This document shows positions 7,835-15,868 of a stretch of 64,000 nt of DNA, in pieces (position 1 is the first letter of the stretch; every line of letters starts with the position of its first letter). The notes below the pieces were generated by a model. The model was not told the DNA's origin. It was given only the letters and a program-made list of their open reading frames with translations, and made no database searches. Both the position numbers and the translations under genes were made by a program. The stretch is from Larkinella sp049445795 (GTDB taxonomy: Bacteria; Bacteroidota; Bacteroidia; Cytophagales; Spirosomataceae). The DNA lies in NCBI RefSeq assembly GCF_049445795.1, contig NZ_JBMSDT010000006.1:248001-312000 (forward strand). The letters run 5' to 3'.

Positions 7835-9079
7835 ATGAACACCCCGAATGATCCCTACGCTGCACTTCGTTATCCCGAATTCCGTTTTTTTGCCGCCAAC
7901 AGCTTTCTGATCACCGCTACCCTTTTGATTCAGGAGGTAATTCTGGGCTATGAGCTCTACAAAATGACGCACGATCCGCTGGCGCTGGGCTTTGTGGGGC
8001 TGGCCGAAGCCTTGCCGTTCATCGCCATGTCGCTCTTCGGCGGGCACCTGGCCGACCGGCGCGAGAAGCGGTCCATTCTGCAAATCAGTCTGTCGGTGAT
8101 CATTCTGGGGTCGGTTATTCTGTACCTGGTGTTTCAGCCCTCGGTGGTCGCTCATTTATCGCAAACCGTTCAACTGGCCGTGATTTATGGGGTTCTGGTG
8201 CTGATCGGCACGGCAAAAGGTTTTTATTCGCCGACGAGTTCGTCGCTGAAACCGTTTCTGGTGCCCCGCGAGTTGTACCCCAATTCATCGACCTGGAGTG
8301 GGTCGGCCTGGCAGGCCGGGGCCATTGCTGGGCCGGGTGTGGCCGGTTTTCTGTACGTTTGGCTGGGACTTGACCATTCTTTGCTGGTCGTGATTGGCCT
8401 GCTATTGGTGTGCCTGGTGCTGATTTCGATGATTAAAAAACGACCGGTTCCGGCGACGGATCGCCCGACAGACAGCCTGTGGTACAGCCTTAGCGAAGGC
8501 TTCCGGTTTGTATTCAAAACCAAGATTATTCTGTATTCGATTTCGCTCGATTTGTTCTCGGTACTGTTCGGGGGCGTCGTCGCCATGCTGCCCATTTTTG
8601 CCGAAGATATTTTAAAGGTTGGGGCCGAAGGGCTGGGCGTACTGCGGGCGGCTCCGGCCGTGGGAGCCATTAGCACCATGTTGCTGCTGACCCGGTTTCC
8701 GCCTACGCACAACGCCTGGCGGAACATGCTCATCGCCGTGCTCGGCTTTGGCGTTTTCACCCTGGTCTTTGCGTATTCTACCCATTTCTGGCTGTCGGCG
8801 CTCGCGCTGTTGCTAACCGGCGCGTTTGATAGCGTCAGCGTGGTCATCCGGAACACCATTCTGCAAATTTTTCCGCCCGACCATATGCGCGGCCGGGTGG
8901 CGGCTGTCAATGGCATTTTTGTCAGTTCCTCCAACGAGATTGGGGCTTTTGAGTCCGGCGTGGCGGCCCGGTTGCTGGGTGTGGTGCCATCGGTGGCGCT
9001 GGGCGGAGTGATTACCCTGTTGGTGGTGGCGTATGTCTATGCCAAATCCAAAGAGCTTTTTACAGTGCGGTTAAGTTAA
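7835..9079 (+). CDS. MFS transporter, EntS-like (MFS_3)
   Basis: 414 residues with about 12 predicted membrane spans. The inter-TM2/3 motif GGHLADRREKR is the MFS motif A. The overall pattern (YPEFRFFAAN start, the STSSSLKPFLVPRELYPNSS loop) is that of MFS_3 exporters such as enterobactin exporter EntS, and a drug/siderophore-like export function is the family expectation. No siderophore biosynthesis gene is near. It is divergent from the TrpF-like gene with a 109-nt gap. Confidence 0.85.
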   Translation: MNTPNDPYAALRYPEFRFFAANSFLITATLLIQEVILGYELYKMTHDPLALGFVGLAEALPFIAMSLFGGHLADRREKRSILQISLSVIILGSVILYLVFQPSVVAHLSQTVQLAVIYGVLVLIGTAKGFYSPTSSSLKPFLVPRELYPNSSTWSGSAWQAGAIAGPGVAGFLYVWLGLDHSLLVVIGLLLVCLVLISMIKKRPVPATDRPTDSLWYSLSEGFRFVFKTKIILYSISLDLFSVLFGGVVAMLPIFAEDILKVGAEGLGVLRAAPAVGAISTMLLLTRFPPTHNAWRNMLIAVLGFGVFTLVFAYSTHFWLSALALLLTGAFDSVSVVIRNTILQIFPPDHMRGRVAAVNGIFVSSSNEIGAFESGVAARLLGVVPSVALGGVITLLVVAYVYAKSKELFTVRLS

Positions 9080-9174
9080 CCGGTTCTTTGCTAACAAACC
9101 GGTCGAAGGGTTGGAATAACGGCGGCAGTATCGTTATTTACAGCATAAAAAGGCAAACCCTCTCCATTTGAACC

Positions 9175-10035
9175 ATGCGTTTACTAACCGTATTGCTGGG
9201 CGGCAGCGTGTTGCTGGCCACTACCCTCACGGCGTTTGAGTCGCCGAAAAAAGAAAAGAAACTCGTCAAGGTCTGGGAAACCGATTCGACGCTGAGCGTG
9301 CCGGAATCGGTTTTGTACGATACGAAAGGAAATGTGCTGTATGTCGCCAACATTGTCGGCAAGTCGGATTCACTGGATGGCGACGGTTTTATCTCGAAAG
9401 TGTCGCTGGACGGCAAGATCGAAAACCTCAAGTGGACTACCGGGCTGAATGCGCCCAAAGGCATGGGAATTCACAAAAACCGCCTGTATGTGACGGACGT
9501 CTATCGGCTGGTCGCGATCAATTTGTCGAACGGGCAGGCCGAACAGACCTGGGATGCGGTCGACAAAAAGGCGTTTTTGAACGATGTAACCGTGGACAAA
9601 GACGGAACCGTTTATGCCTCAGACAGCCGCAACAGCAAGATTTACCGCCTGAAAGACAGCAAATGGGAAGTCTGGATTGATGGCGGTGATCTGAATAATC
9701 CGAACGGGTTGCTGGCTGTCGGCACGAAAAAGATGATGGTCGGCAGCACCAAAATTGGGGCCTTGCAATCGCTGGACGTGGAAACCAAGCAACTGACCAA
9801 AATTGCCGACGGCATGGCGAACACCGACGGTATTGTGGCCGTTGGCAAGGATTACATCGTGTCGGACTGGAGCGGTCGGCTGTTTTACATCACCGCCGAT
9901 GGGCAGAAACAACTGCTGATCGATACGCGCACCGAAAAAGTCAATTCGGCGGACATTGATTATGTGCCCAGCAAAAAACTGGTCGTGGTGCCGACCTTTT
10001 TCAAGAACAAGCTGGTGGCGTATCGGCTGGAGTAA
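9175..10035 (+). CDS. Secreted SMP-30/gluconolactonase-like beta-propeller
   Basis: 286 residues with a signal peptide (core LLTVLLGGSVLLATTL). Repeating propeller blades follow: PESVLYDTKGNVLYVANIVG, PKGMGIHKNRLYVTDVYRLVAI, NDVTVDKDGTVYASDSRNSKIYRL, NPNGLL and NTDGIVAVGKDYIVSDWSG. This is typical of the SMP-30/strictosidine-synthase-like group in the periplasm. An actual lactonase reaction is not shown. It lies 95 nt after the MFS gene on the same strand and ends before a palindromic terminator. Confidence 0.8.
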   Translation: MRLLTVLLGGSVLLATTLTAFESPKKEKKLVKVWETDSTLSVPESVLYDTKGNVLYVANIVGKSDSLDGDGFISKVSLDGKIENLKWTTGLNAPKGMGIHKNRLYVTDVYRLVAINLSNGQAEQTWDAVDKKAFLNDVTVDKDGTVYASDSRNSKIYRLKDSKWEVWIDGGDLNNPNGLLAVGTKKMMVGSTKIGALQSLDVETKQLTKIADGMANTDGIVAVGKDYIVSDWSGRLFYITADGQKQLLIDTRTEKVNSADIDYVPSKKLVVVPTFFKNKLVAYRLE

Positions 10036-10044
10036 GCAGTAAAA

Positions 10045-10076
10045 ACCGTTGTCAGGCTTGCAAGCCTGACAACGGT
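10045..10076. repeat. Perfect 32-bp palindrome (F5), likely bidirectional terminator
   Basis: ACCGTTGTCAGGCTTG followed immediately by its reverse complement, with no loop bases. It lies between the convergent propeller gene and argH. Single copy in this window. Confidence 0.75.
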
Positions 10077-10123
10077 CAGTCGAAACTTTTTTTGCAAGCA
10101 ATTTAGTTCCGGCGAAAGAAGCC

Positions 10124-11473
10124 TTACGCCAGCAGCCGACTCACCGCCTGCTGCACGTTTTCGGCTCCGAAGCCCTGGAAAACCGTGTTCATGTAGGCCG
10201 CAATTTGCTCGTTGCCCAGGTTGCCGAGGCTGCCTTCGTGCGTGTGGTGCAGGTCGCGCGGGGCGACGTAGGTTCCGTCTTCCACCTCGGTTTTGATAAT
10301 CCGGTAGGCTTCCCGGAACGGAACACCCTCCAGCACCAGCGCATTGACCCGCTCGACGCTGAACAGCAAATCATATTTCGGATCATCGAGCAGATGGGCT
10401 TTCACCTGAATGTTTTCGAGCATAAAATCCGTGATTTCCAGGCAATCCAGCAGTTCGTCGAAGGCAGGCATCAGGATTTCTTTCAGGAGCTGCATATCGC
10501 GGTGGTAGCCGGACGGCAGGTTGCTCATCACCAGCGTGACCTCCATGGGCAGGGCTTTCAGGCGGTTGGTTTTGGCACGCAGCAGTTCGGCTACATCCGG
10601 GTTTTTCTTGTGCGGCATGATGCTCGAACCGGTCGTCAGGGCATCGGGCAGGGTTAGAAAACCGAAGTTCTGGCTGTTATAGAGGCAAATATCCATCGCC
10701 ATTCGCGAGAGCGTAGCTGCAATGGTGGCCAGGGCCGTCAGGGCGGTTTGCTCGGTTTTGCCCCGGCTCATCTGGGCGTACACCACGTTGACGTTCATGC
10801 CTTCAAAACCGAGTAGCTCGGTGGTCAGCGTCCGATTGAGCGGAAACGACGACCCGTATCCGGCTCCCGAGCCCAGCGGATTGCGGTTCGCCAGGCGGTA
10901 GGCGGTTTGTAACGTCAGCATGTCGTCGGCCAGGGCCTCGGCGTAAGCGCCGAACCACAGCCCGAACGACGACGGCATGGCGATCTGCAAATGCGTGTAG
11001 CCCGGCAATAAGTCGGTTTTGTGCTGCTCCGAACGGGCAATCAGCCGGTCGAACACCCGGCGGACGGCTTCGGCCACCTGCCAGAGCCGGTCGCGGGTAA
11101 ACAGTTTCAGATCAACCAGCACCTGATCGTTCCGCGACCGCCCACTGTGAATTTTCTTGCCAACATCGCCCAACTTGCGGGTTAGCATCAGTTCGACCTG
11201 CGAGTGAACATCCTCTACACCCTCTTCAATCATAAACTCCCCCCTCTGAATTTGCTGATAGATATTTTTTAATTCATCATTCATCATTTCTAATTCATCA
11301 TTCGAAATGAGTCCGATGGTTTCGAGCATGGTGGCGTGGGCAAGGTTGCCGAGCACGTCGAAGGGCGCCAGGTAAAGGTCCATTTCGCGGTCACGTCCGA
11401 CGGTAAACCGCTCGATTTTCGCAGCGGCTGCCGTAGATTGAGGGTCGGTATTGTCTTTTTGCCAGAGTTTCAA
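10124..11473 (-). CDS. argH: Argininosuccinate lyase
   Basis: 449-residue fumarase/aspartase-superfamily enzyme that splits argininosuccinate into arginine and fumarate, the last step of arginine synthesis. Visible: EDVHSQVE, HSGRSRNDQV, LPGYTHLQIAMPSSF, NRNPLGSGAGYGSSFPL and the superfamily signature GSSIMPHKKNP with its mobile-loop serine. The N-terminus MKLWQK is typical, but the start codon is TTG (11471-11473) with no nearer ATG. Residues around SNDELEMMNDELKN are encoded by an AT-rich direct repeat. A -7 box lies 26-33 nt upstream. Confidence 0.95.
   Translation of the reverse strand: MKLWQKDNTDPQSTAAAAKIERFTVGRDREMDLYLAPFDVLGNLAHATMLETIGLISNDELEMMNDELKNIYQQIQRGEFMIEEGVEDVHSQVELMLTRKLGDVGKKIHSGRSRNDQVLVDLKLFTRDRLWQVAEAVRRVFDRLIARSEQHKTDLLPGYTHLQIAMPSSFGLWFGAYAEALADDMLTLQTAYRLANRNPLGSGAGYGSSFPLNRTLTTELLGFEGMNVNVVYAQMSRGKTEQTALTALATIAATLSRMAMDICLYNSQNFGFLTLPDALTTGSSIMPHKKNPDVAELLRAKTNRLKALPMEVTLVMSNLPSGYHRDMQLLKEILMPAFDELLDCLEITDFMLENIQVKAHLLDDPKYDLLFSVERVNALVLEGVPFREAYRIIKTEVEDGTYVAPRDLHHTHEGSLGNLGNEQIAAYMNTVFQGFGAENVQQAVSRLLA
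11270..11303. repeat. Short AT-rich direct repeat inside argH
   Basis: TAATTCATCATTC occurs at 11270-11282 and 11291-11303. On the coding strand it gives two NDEL units. The composition is unlike the rest of argH and resembles the AT-rich arm of family F2. Confidence 0.6.
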
Positions 11474-11498
11474 GGGACAATCAAGTCAGTGGAAGGGG

Positions 11499-11506
11499 CA
11501 AAAGTA
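11499..11506 (-). promoter_or_regulatory. Possible argH -7 element
   Basis: TACTTTTG on the minus strand fits TAnnTTTG and would start transcription about 18 nt before the TTG start of argH. No good -33 TTG is visible. Confidence 0.35.
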
Positions 11507-11544
11507 AGCGGTTCTTCGTAGATTTGTTAAAAAACAGGCGAGTT

Positions 11545-12030
11545 ATGGAAGCAGTAATCACGCAGCCGGAACAAGTTCGTCCGGACTATGAAGCGGAACG
11601 CGGGAAAGCTATGCCCAGTAAAAACCATTCCTTAATTCAAAGTCGCTTACTGGTGGCTTTGTCCATCCAATACGGGAAACAATACGATTTTTTATCGGAG
11701 GTGAGTCTTGATATGTCCGGCAAATGGGTGGTTCCCGACATTGCGGTTTATCCTAAACTGATTTTCGACTCCCTGCACGACGAGATCCGGATGACGCAAC
11801 TGCCGCTGGGCATGATCGAAATTTTGTCGTCGTCCCAGAGTCAGGAAGAGTTGGTGGAGAAAGCGAATCACTATTTTGCGGCAGGTATTCAATCCTACTG
11901 GCTGGTCAATCCTCTGTTCAAGATTATTCACGTCATCCACAGCCCGAACACCTACAAAAATTTTATCGAAGGAACGCTGACGGACGGAAAACTGGATCTG
12001 TCGCTGGAACTGGCTGAGATATTTCGCTAA
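11545..12030 (+). CDS. Uma2 family (DUF820) nuclease-fold protein
   Basis: 161 residues from ATG 11545 (MEAVITQPE); the frame is open to a TTG at 11524, but the ATG fits better. The Uma2 PD-(D/E)XK pattern is visible: H-SLIQSRLLVAL, SEVSLDMSGKWVVPDIAVYPK (the PD), MIEILSSSQS (the E.x.S), KANHYFAAGIQSYWLVNP. The function of this very common cyanobacterial/Bacteroidota family is unknown; a nuclease role is inferred from fold. It is divergent from argH. Confidence 0.88.
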   Translation: MEAVITQPEQVRPDYEAERGKAMPSKNHSLIQSRLLVALSIQYGKQYDFLSEVSLDMSGKWVVPDIAVYPKLIFDSLHDEIRMTQLPLGMIEILSSSQSQEELVEKANHYFAAGIQSYWLVNPLFKIIHVIHSPNTYKNFIEGTLTDGKLDLSLELAEIFR

Positions 12031-12037
12031 AAACACG

Positions 12038-12094
12038 AACCCGTCTAATCACCTCAACTGACTAAACGGGTCAACTGACTAAACGGGTTCGGGG
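12038..12094. terminator. Hairpin and tandem direct repeat between convergent genes
   Basis: Two tandem 17-nt units, CAACTGACTAAACGGGT (12055-12071, 12072-12088), with CGAACCCGTCTAATC upstream able to pair with GACTAAACGGGTTCG. It probably terminates both flanking genes. Confidence 0.5.
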
Positions 12095-12107
12095 AATCAG
12101 GAAAGAA

Positions 12108-12584
12108 TTACCGGTTCAGGAAGGCCGAATACATCCAGACCAGTTTTTCCTGCTCCCGAATGTAGTCGCTCATCAGGGCGTTGGTCCCTTCGTCTTCGAT
12201 GTTGGCCGACAGCGTCAGCAGGTGCCGTTCTTTTTGCAGCAGGACTTTGAACGCATCCAGAATCTCGGCGATGGCTTTCCGGCCGTCCGATACTTCGTTG
12301 CTTTCGGCAATGCCTGATAGCTTGGCATAATCCGAATACTTGTGCAGCGGGGTGTGGCCCAGCGTCAGAATCCGCTCCGCGATTTCGTCGATTTTCAGCA
12401 GCGAGCTGGTATACAGTTCTTCAAATTTGAGGTGCAGTTCAAAAAACTTATCGCCTTTGATGTTCCAGTGGTAGCCGCGGGTGTTCTGGTAGAAAACGGA
12501 ATAATTCGCCAGCAGTTCGTTCAACAAAGTAGCTAATTCTTCGCTTTTTTCAGTATCGAGTCCAATTCGATTCAAGGTTTCCAT
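12108..12584 (-). CDS. dps: Dps-family ferritin-like protein
   Basis: 158 residues from ATG 12584 (METLNRIGL); a longer open frame to 12671 is unlikely to be translated. Four-helix bundle with the Dps ferroxidase pattern: YHWNIKGDKFFELHLKFEELY, then KIDEIAERILTLGHTPL, and QEKLVWMYSAFL at the end. Dps dodecamers oxidise and store iron and shield DNA in the cytoplasm. A second, divergent Dps-like gene lies at 38578. Confidence 0.9.
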   Translation of the reverse strand: METLNRIGLDTEKSEELATLLNELLANYSVFYQNTRGYHWNIKGDKFFELHLKFEELYTSSLLKIDEIAERILTLGHTPLHKYSDYAKLSGIAESNEVSDGRKAIAEILDAFKVLLQKERHLLTLSANIEDEGTNALMSDYIREQEKLVWMYSAFLNR

Positions 12585-12677
12585 GTGTTTGTTGGGATTG
12601 CGTTGTTTGCGGGCGGAAAAGTAGGCAAAATGCCTTTCAGGAGCAAAAAAACGCCCTTCTTGTAACATCAAATTGGG

Positions 12678-13907
12678 TCAGGCAGTTTCAGGGAAAGCGT
12701 TTTTTACGCGCCGAAACACCCACCAAAATCCGCCCGCCGACACCAGTGAAAGCCCCATCACGGCGATCCAGAGAACCGAAAAACCGGCCCAGGCCACCAC
12801 TTGCGAACCCAGGGCCGGGGCCGAGATCTGAGCGACAGCGTACGCCATCGAATACAGCGCCAGATACTGCCCCCGGTTTTGGGCATTGGCCCGCTCGACT
12901 GTGAACGACAACATGAACGGCATGGCGAGCATCTCGCCCAGGGTGTTGAAAAAGACTGATACCAGGGCCAGAACGGGCCACACGCCGGTATTCAGAAGCC
13001 AGTACGACAGGCCCACCAGCAACACCCCGGTGGCAATGATCAGCAGCTTAAACCGGCTGTAGCGCTTTTCGACGGTATAGACCAGCGGCATTTCCATAAA
13101 CACGATCATCAGGCCGTTCATCGTCATTAAGAGCCCAATTTGGGTTTCTTTTAGGTGCAGAAACTGCTTGAAGTACAGTGGCACCAGGCTGAACAATTGC
13201 CAGAAACCGATGGCAAACAGCGTGGTGGCTGCGAAAAAGACCAGATAGAGCGGGTCGCGGTAGGGGGAGTTATGTTCAGACACTTGTACGCGGCTTTCCG
13301 TTTCGACCGGCTGGGAGCGGTCGGGAACCGGCAAATACGCCCGTAGAAAAACCGCTGCCACAATGCAGGTGACACCATCAACCCAGAACAGCAACTGGTA
13401 GTCGATTCCGGCCAGATAACCACCCAAACCGCCCCCGAGCGACCAGCCGAGGTTGATCGCCAGCCGATTGAGCGAATACGCCCGCGTTCGGTTTTCGGGA
13501 ACGCTATAGTAGGCCACCGCCGACGAAATGGCCGGACGGAAGGTTTCGCCCAGCAGCGTGTACACAAAGACTACGGCGCATAGCCCGTAAAAATCCTGCA
13601 CAAACTGCAACAGTATCAGGAAGAAACCAGAGATAAGCAGGCTCAGGAACTGAACCGGATAAAAGCCAAACCGGTCGGAGAGCCGCCCGCCCAGAAAGGT
13701 GCCTGCCAGCGCACCGGTGCCATAAACTGCCATGACGATGCCCGCTTCGGTTACGCTGTAATGCAGGTGCTGCGTCAAGTACAAGGTCAGGTACGGCAGC
13801 ACCATCGTGCCACTGCGGTTGATGAGCATCACGCCCCCCAACAGCCAGACCGAGGGCGGCAGACCCCGGTACGCATCCCGGTACAGACGTAAACTGCGGC
13901 TAATCAT
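12678..13907 (-). CDS. MFS transporter
   Basis: 409 residues with about 12 predicted membrane segments. MFS motif A is visible as FLGGRLSDRFGFYPV between TM2 and TM3, with the N-terminal PYLTLYLTQHLHYSVTEAGIVMAVYG pattern of MdtH/YfcJ-like multidrug exporters. Substrate unknown. It lies 93 nt upstream of dps on the same strand, so co-transcription is possible but not required. Confidence 0.85.
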   Translation of the reverse strand: MISRSLRLYRDAYRGLPPSVWLLGGVMLINRSGTMVLPYLTLYLTQHLHYSVTEAGIVMAVYGTGALAGTFLGGRLSDRFGFYPVQFLSLLISGFFLILLQFVQDFYGLCAVVFVYTLLGETFRPAISSAVAYYSVPENRTRAYSLNRLAINLGWSLGGGLGGYLAGIDYQLLFWVDGVTCIVAAVFLRAYLPVPDRSQPVETESRVQVSEHNSPYRDPLYLVFFAATTLFAIGFWQLFSLVPLYFKQFLHLKETQIGLLMTMNGLMIVFMEMPLVYTVEKRYSRFKLLIIATGVLLVGLSYWLLNTGVWPVLALVSVFFNTLGEMLAMPFMLSFTVERANAQNRGQYLALYSMAYAVAQISAPALGSQVVAWAGFSVLWIAVMGLSLVSAGGFWWVFRRVKNAFPETA

Positions 13908-13961
13908 GCCGCAAAGGTCAGCGGTTTGCGAGCAATAACAAAGGAGGATTTCGTGTAAGGT

Positions 13962-14606
13962 CTATTTTCGGGCCAGTTCCTGCAACCGGACGTTCCGCCA
14001 GCGAACCTCCATCGGACGCTGCACCTTGGTGCCGTGAACCTGGAGCGCAATGAAGCCTTTAGTCGCCATCGTGTCGGTATAATTGGTGGTCTGGACGCCG
14101 TTCAGAAAGATTTTAACGGTTTTGCCAATGGCTTCGATCCGGTATTTGTTCCAGTCAGATTTCCGGAAAGCCCGTTGCCCTTCGGGGTTGTTTTTCAGAT
14201 CGACCAGCCAGCCACGCCGGGCTTCGTCGTACAGACCGCCACTCCAGGCTCGGGCCGAGGGGTCGATTTCGGCCTGGTAGCCGTGCACCCGGCCGTTGCG
14301 GTAATCCGGGCGGCTTTCGCTGCGGAACTGAATGCCCGAATTCATGCCGGTATCGACTTTGACCTCCAGTTCCAGAATGAAATCGTCGTAATTTTTATCG
14401 GTACACAGGAAGGTATTCTGGGAGTTGGGTTTCGAGGTGCCCACAATTTCGCCGTTCTCGATCCGGTAATCGTTCTTGACCTGCTCCCCGCGAATGGTCC
14501 AGCCGCTAAAGTCTTTGCCGTTGAACAGCTTGATCCATTTTTCTTTCTGAAAGCTACAGAATACGAGCGTGAACGAGAGGGAGAGGAGCAGGGCGGCTTT
14601 TTTCAT
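13962..14606 (-). CDS. Secreted 3-keto-disaccharide hydrolase family protein (DUF1080)
   Basis: 214 residues with a Sec signal (LLLSLSFTLVFC), then a LamG-like jelly roll with the DUF1080 signature LFNGKDFSGWTI, NGEIVGTSK, FILELEVKVDTGMNSGIQFRS, HGYQAEIDPS and FIALQVHGTKVQ. Members act on 3-keto-glycosides made by secreted oxidoreductases. A Cys (C17) is preceded by VF, a poor lipobox. It stands alone; an F3 repeat separates it from the next gene upstream. Confidence 0.88.
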   Translation of the reverse strand: MKKAALLLSLSFTLVFCSFQKEKWIKLFNGKDFSGWTIRGEQVKNDYRIENGEIVGTSKPNSQNTFLCTDKNYDDFILELEVKVDTGMNSGIQFRSESRPDYRNGRVHGYQAEIDPSARAWSGGLYDEARRGWLVDLKNNPEGQRAFRKSDWNKYRIEAIGKTVKIFLNGVQTTNYTDTMATKGFIALQVHGTKVQRPMEVRWRNVRLQELARK

Positions 14607-14616
14607 GGGTTTGGGG

Positions 14617-14712
14617 ATTGTTGTTACACAGGGTTTATCAGGGATGATCAGAGTTAATCAGGTTTCTCTGTGTACCTCTGATTTTCTCTGATAAACCCTA
14701 TGTAACAACAAT
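14617..14712. repeat. Palindromic repeat family F3, copy 1
   Basis: Arms of 25 bp (14617-14641 and 14688-14712) with one mismatch; core TTGTTACACAGGGTTTATCAG. The interior contains further gatcagagttaatcagg / cctctgatt half-repeats. Related copy at 55916-55997. Confidence 0.85.
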
Positions 14713-14717
14713 TTTAC

Positions 14718-15296
14718 TCACTCCGGATTCACAAAAATCTTCGGGTCGGAGATCAATTCGCGGTGTTCTTCCAGAAACTGCTTGAAAAGCCGGATCTCTT
14801 CGAGCTGTTTATCAATGGGATGCGTCAGCGAATAACTCTCCACATACACATCCTTGAAATCCGTAATCAGGTATTCCATCAACCGAATCCCGCGTTTTTT
14901 CAGGGCGTGCAGGTACAGGTTCTGATGGTTGAACGTGTAGCGTGGGTGTTGGTACGAAGCCGTGGTTTTGATGTCGACGGCTTTGAATTTGCCGATCAGG
15001 TCGACGTAGCCATAAAACAGCACATCGTCGATTTCGTACTGGCAATACACCTGCGTTTCGACGATGGGCCGGGGCAGGTACCGACGGAATTTTTCGAGAA
15101 TATCCGGGTTAAATCGCTCCTCCTCCTCGCCTTTCACGACGGCATCTTCAAACCGCACCCCGCGTTCCTGGGCCACCGTGGTGGGCGTCGGCACGCGGTT
15201 GATCGTGTCGAGCAGTTGTTGCATCGAGAGGTTACCCCCGCCCAGATACCGGGAGAACACATTCAGCAACGTCGGATAAAAGCGGTATTTGATCAT
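14718..15296 (-). CDS. RecB-like PD-(D/E)XK nuclease superfamily protein
   Basis: 192 residues. Three hallmarks of RecB/Cas4-type nucleases are visible in order: E45-type acid in RGVRFEDAVV, FYGYVDLIG followed by AVDIKTTASY (the D...DxK core), and NHQNLYLHAL (the QxxxY motif). It lacks a cysteine cluster, so it is not Cas4. No helicase or phage gene is adjacent. A gap of 5 nt follows the YdcZ-type gene, suggesting one operon. The role is unknown. Confidence 0.75.
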   Translation of the reverse strand: MIKYRFYPTLLNVFSRYLGGGNLSMQQLLDTINRVPTPTTVAQERGVRFEDAVVKGEEEERFNPDILEKFRRYLPRPIVETQVYCQYEIDDVLFYGYVDLIGKFKAVDIKTTASYQHPRYTFNHQNLYLHALKKRGIRLMEYLITDFKDVYVESYSLTHPIDKQLEEIRLFKQFLEEHRELISDPKIFVNPE

Positions 15297-15301
15297 CGCG
15301 T

Positions 15302-15745
15302 TTAGTTCTTTACCACCAGCACAACGCCCAACACGATCAACAAAACGCCCAGAAGTCGCCAGACCGTCAATCCATGTTCTTTGAAACCGAGCAGTCCGTA
15401 ATGATCCAGTATCACAGCCGCTAATAATTGCCCCGCTACACTGATACTGAGAAGGTTACCAGCCCCGATCCGCGGAACGGTAATGATGACCGTCGTGACG
15501 TAAATCGCGCCCAGCAATCCGCCGGTCCACTTCCACCAACTGATTTCACGCAGGTTTTCCCAGGCGGGCAGTGGTGCGCGGAAAATCAGACTCATCACGA
15601 TCAAGACCAGAAAACCGGAACCGAACGAAATGAGCGCGGCCAAAACCGGGTGCGCCATCATCTGCCGCAACTGCGAGTTCACGCCCGACTGCACACTCGT
15701 CGCAATTCCAACCAGAAAGGCAAAAAGGAAATAGATAAAGTTCAT
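15302..15745 (-). CDS. YdcZ/DUF606-type DMT-superfamily membrane protein
   Basis: 147 residues with five predicted membrane spans: FLFAFLVGIATSVQSGVNSQL, ALISFGSGFLVLIVMSLI, GGLLGAIYVTTVIITVP, LLSISVAGQLLAAVILD and LLGVLLIVLGVVLVV. This single-domain half-EamA form usually works as a homo- or heterodimer; substrate unknown. It is upstream of the nuclease-fold gene by 5 nt. Confidence 0.82.
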   Translation of the reverse strand: MNFIYFLFAFLVGIATSVQSGVNSQLRQMMAHPVLAALISFGSGFLVLIVMSLIFRAPLPAWENLREISWWKWTGGLLGAIYVTTVIITVPRIGAGNLLSISVAGQLLAAVILDHYGLLGFKEHGLTVWRLLGVLLIVLGVVLVVKN

Positions 15746-15748
15746 AAA

Positions 15749-15868
15749 AGAGTTATGACGGGGCCGCCCGTGCGGTTAAGAATTAAGAGTTATGAGTTAA
15801 GGTTTAGCTTCGCGGAGTACTAGTTTCTGGCAGAGCTTTCAACTCTTAATTCTTAACTCATAACTTTT
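15749..15868. repeat. Palindromic repeat F2, copy 2
   Basis: Inverted arms GTTAAGAATTAAGAGTT (15775-15791) and AACTCTTAATTCTTAAC (15841-15857). Flanking agttatgacggggccgcccg resembles the GC-rich centre of F2 copy 1 but is displaced to one side. It fills most of the gap between manA and the YdcZ-type gene. Confidence 0.75.

Noticed and set aside
7835..9079. Siderophore cluster
   Set aside because: Only the EntS-like exporter supports it; no biosynthesis or TonB receptor genes are present.
14718..15296. Cas4
   Set aside because: No four-cysteine cluster and no other cas gene.
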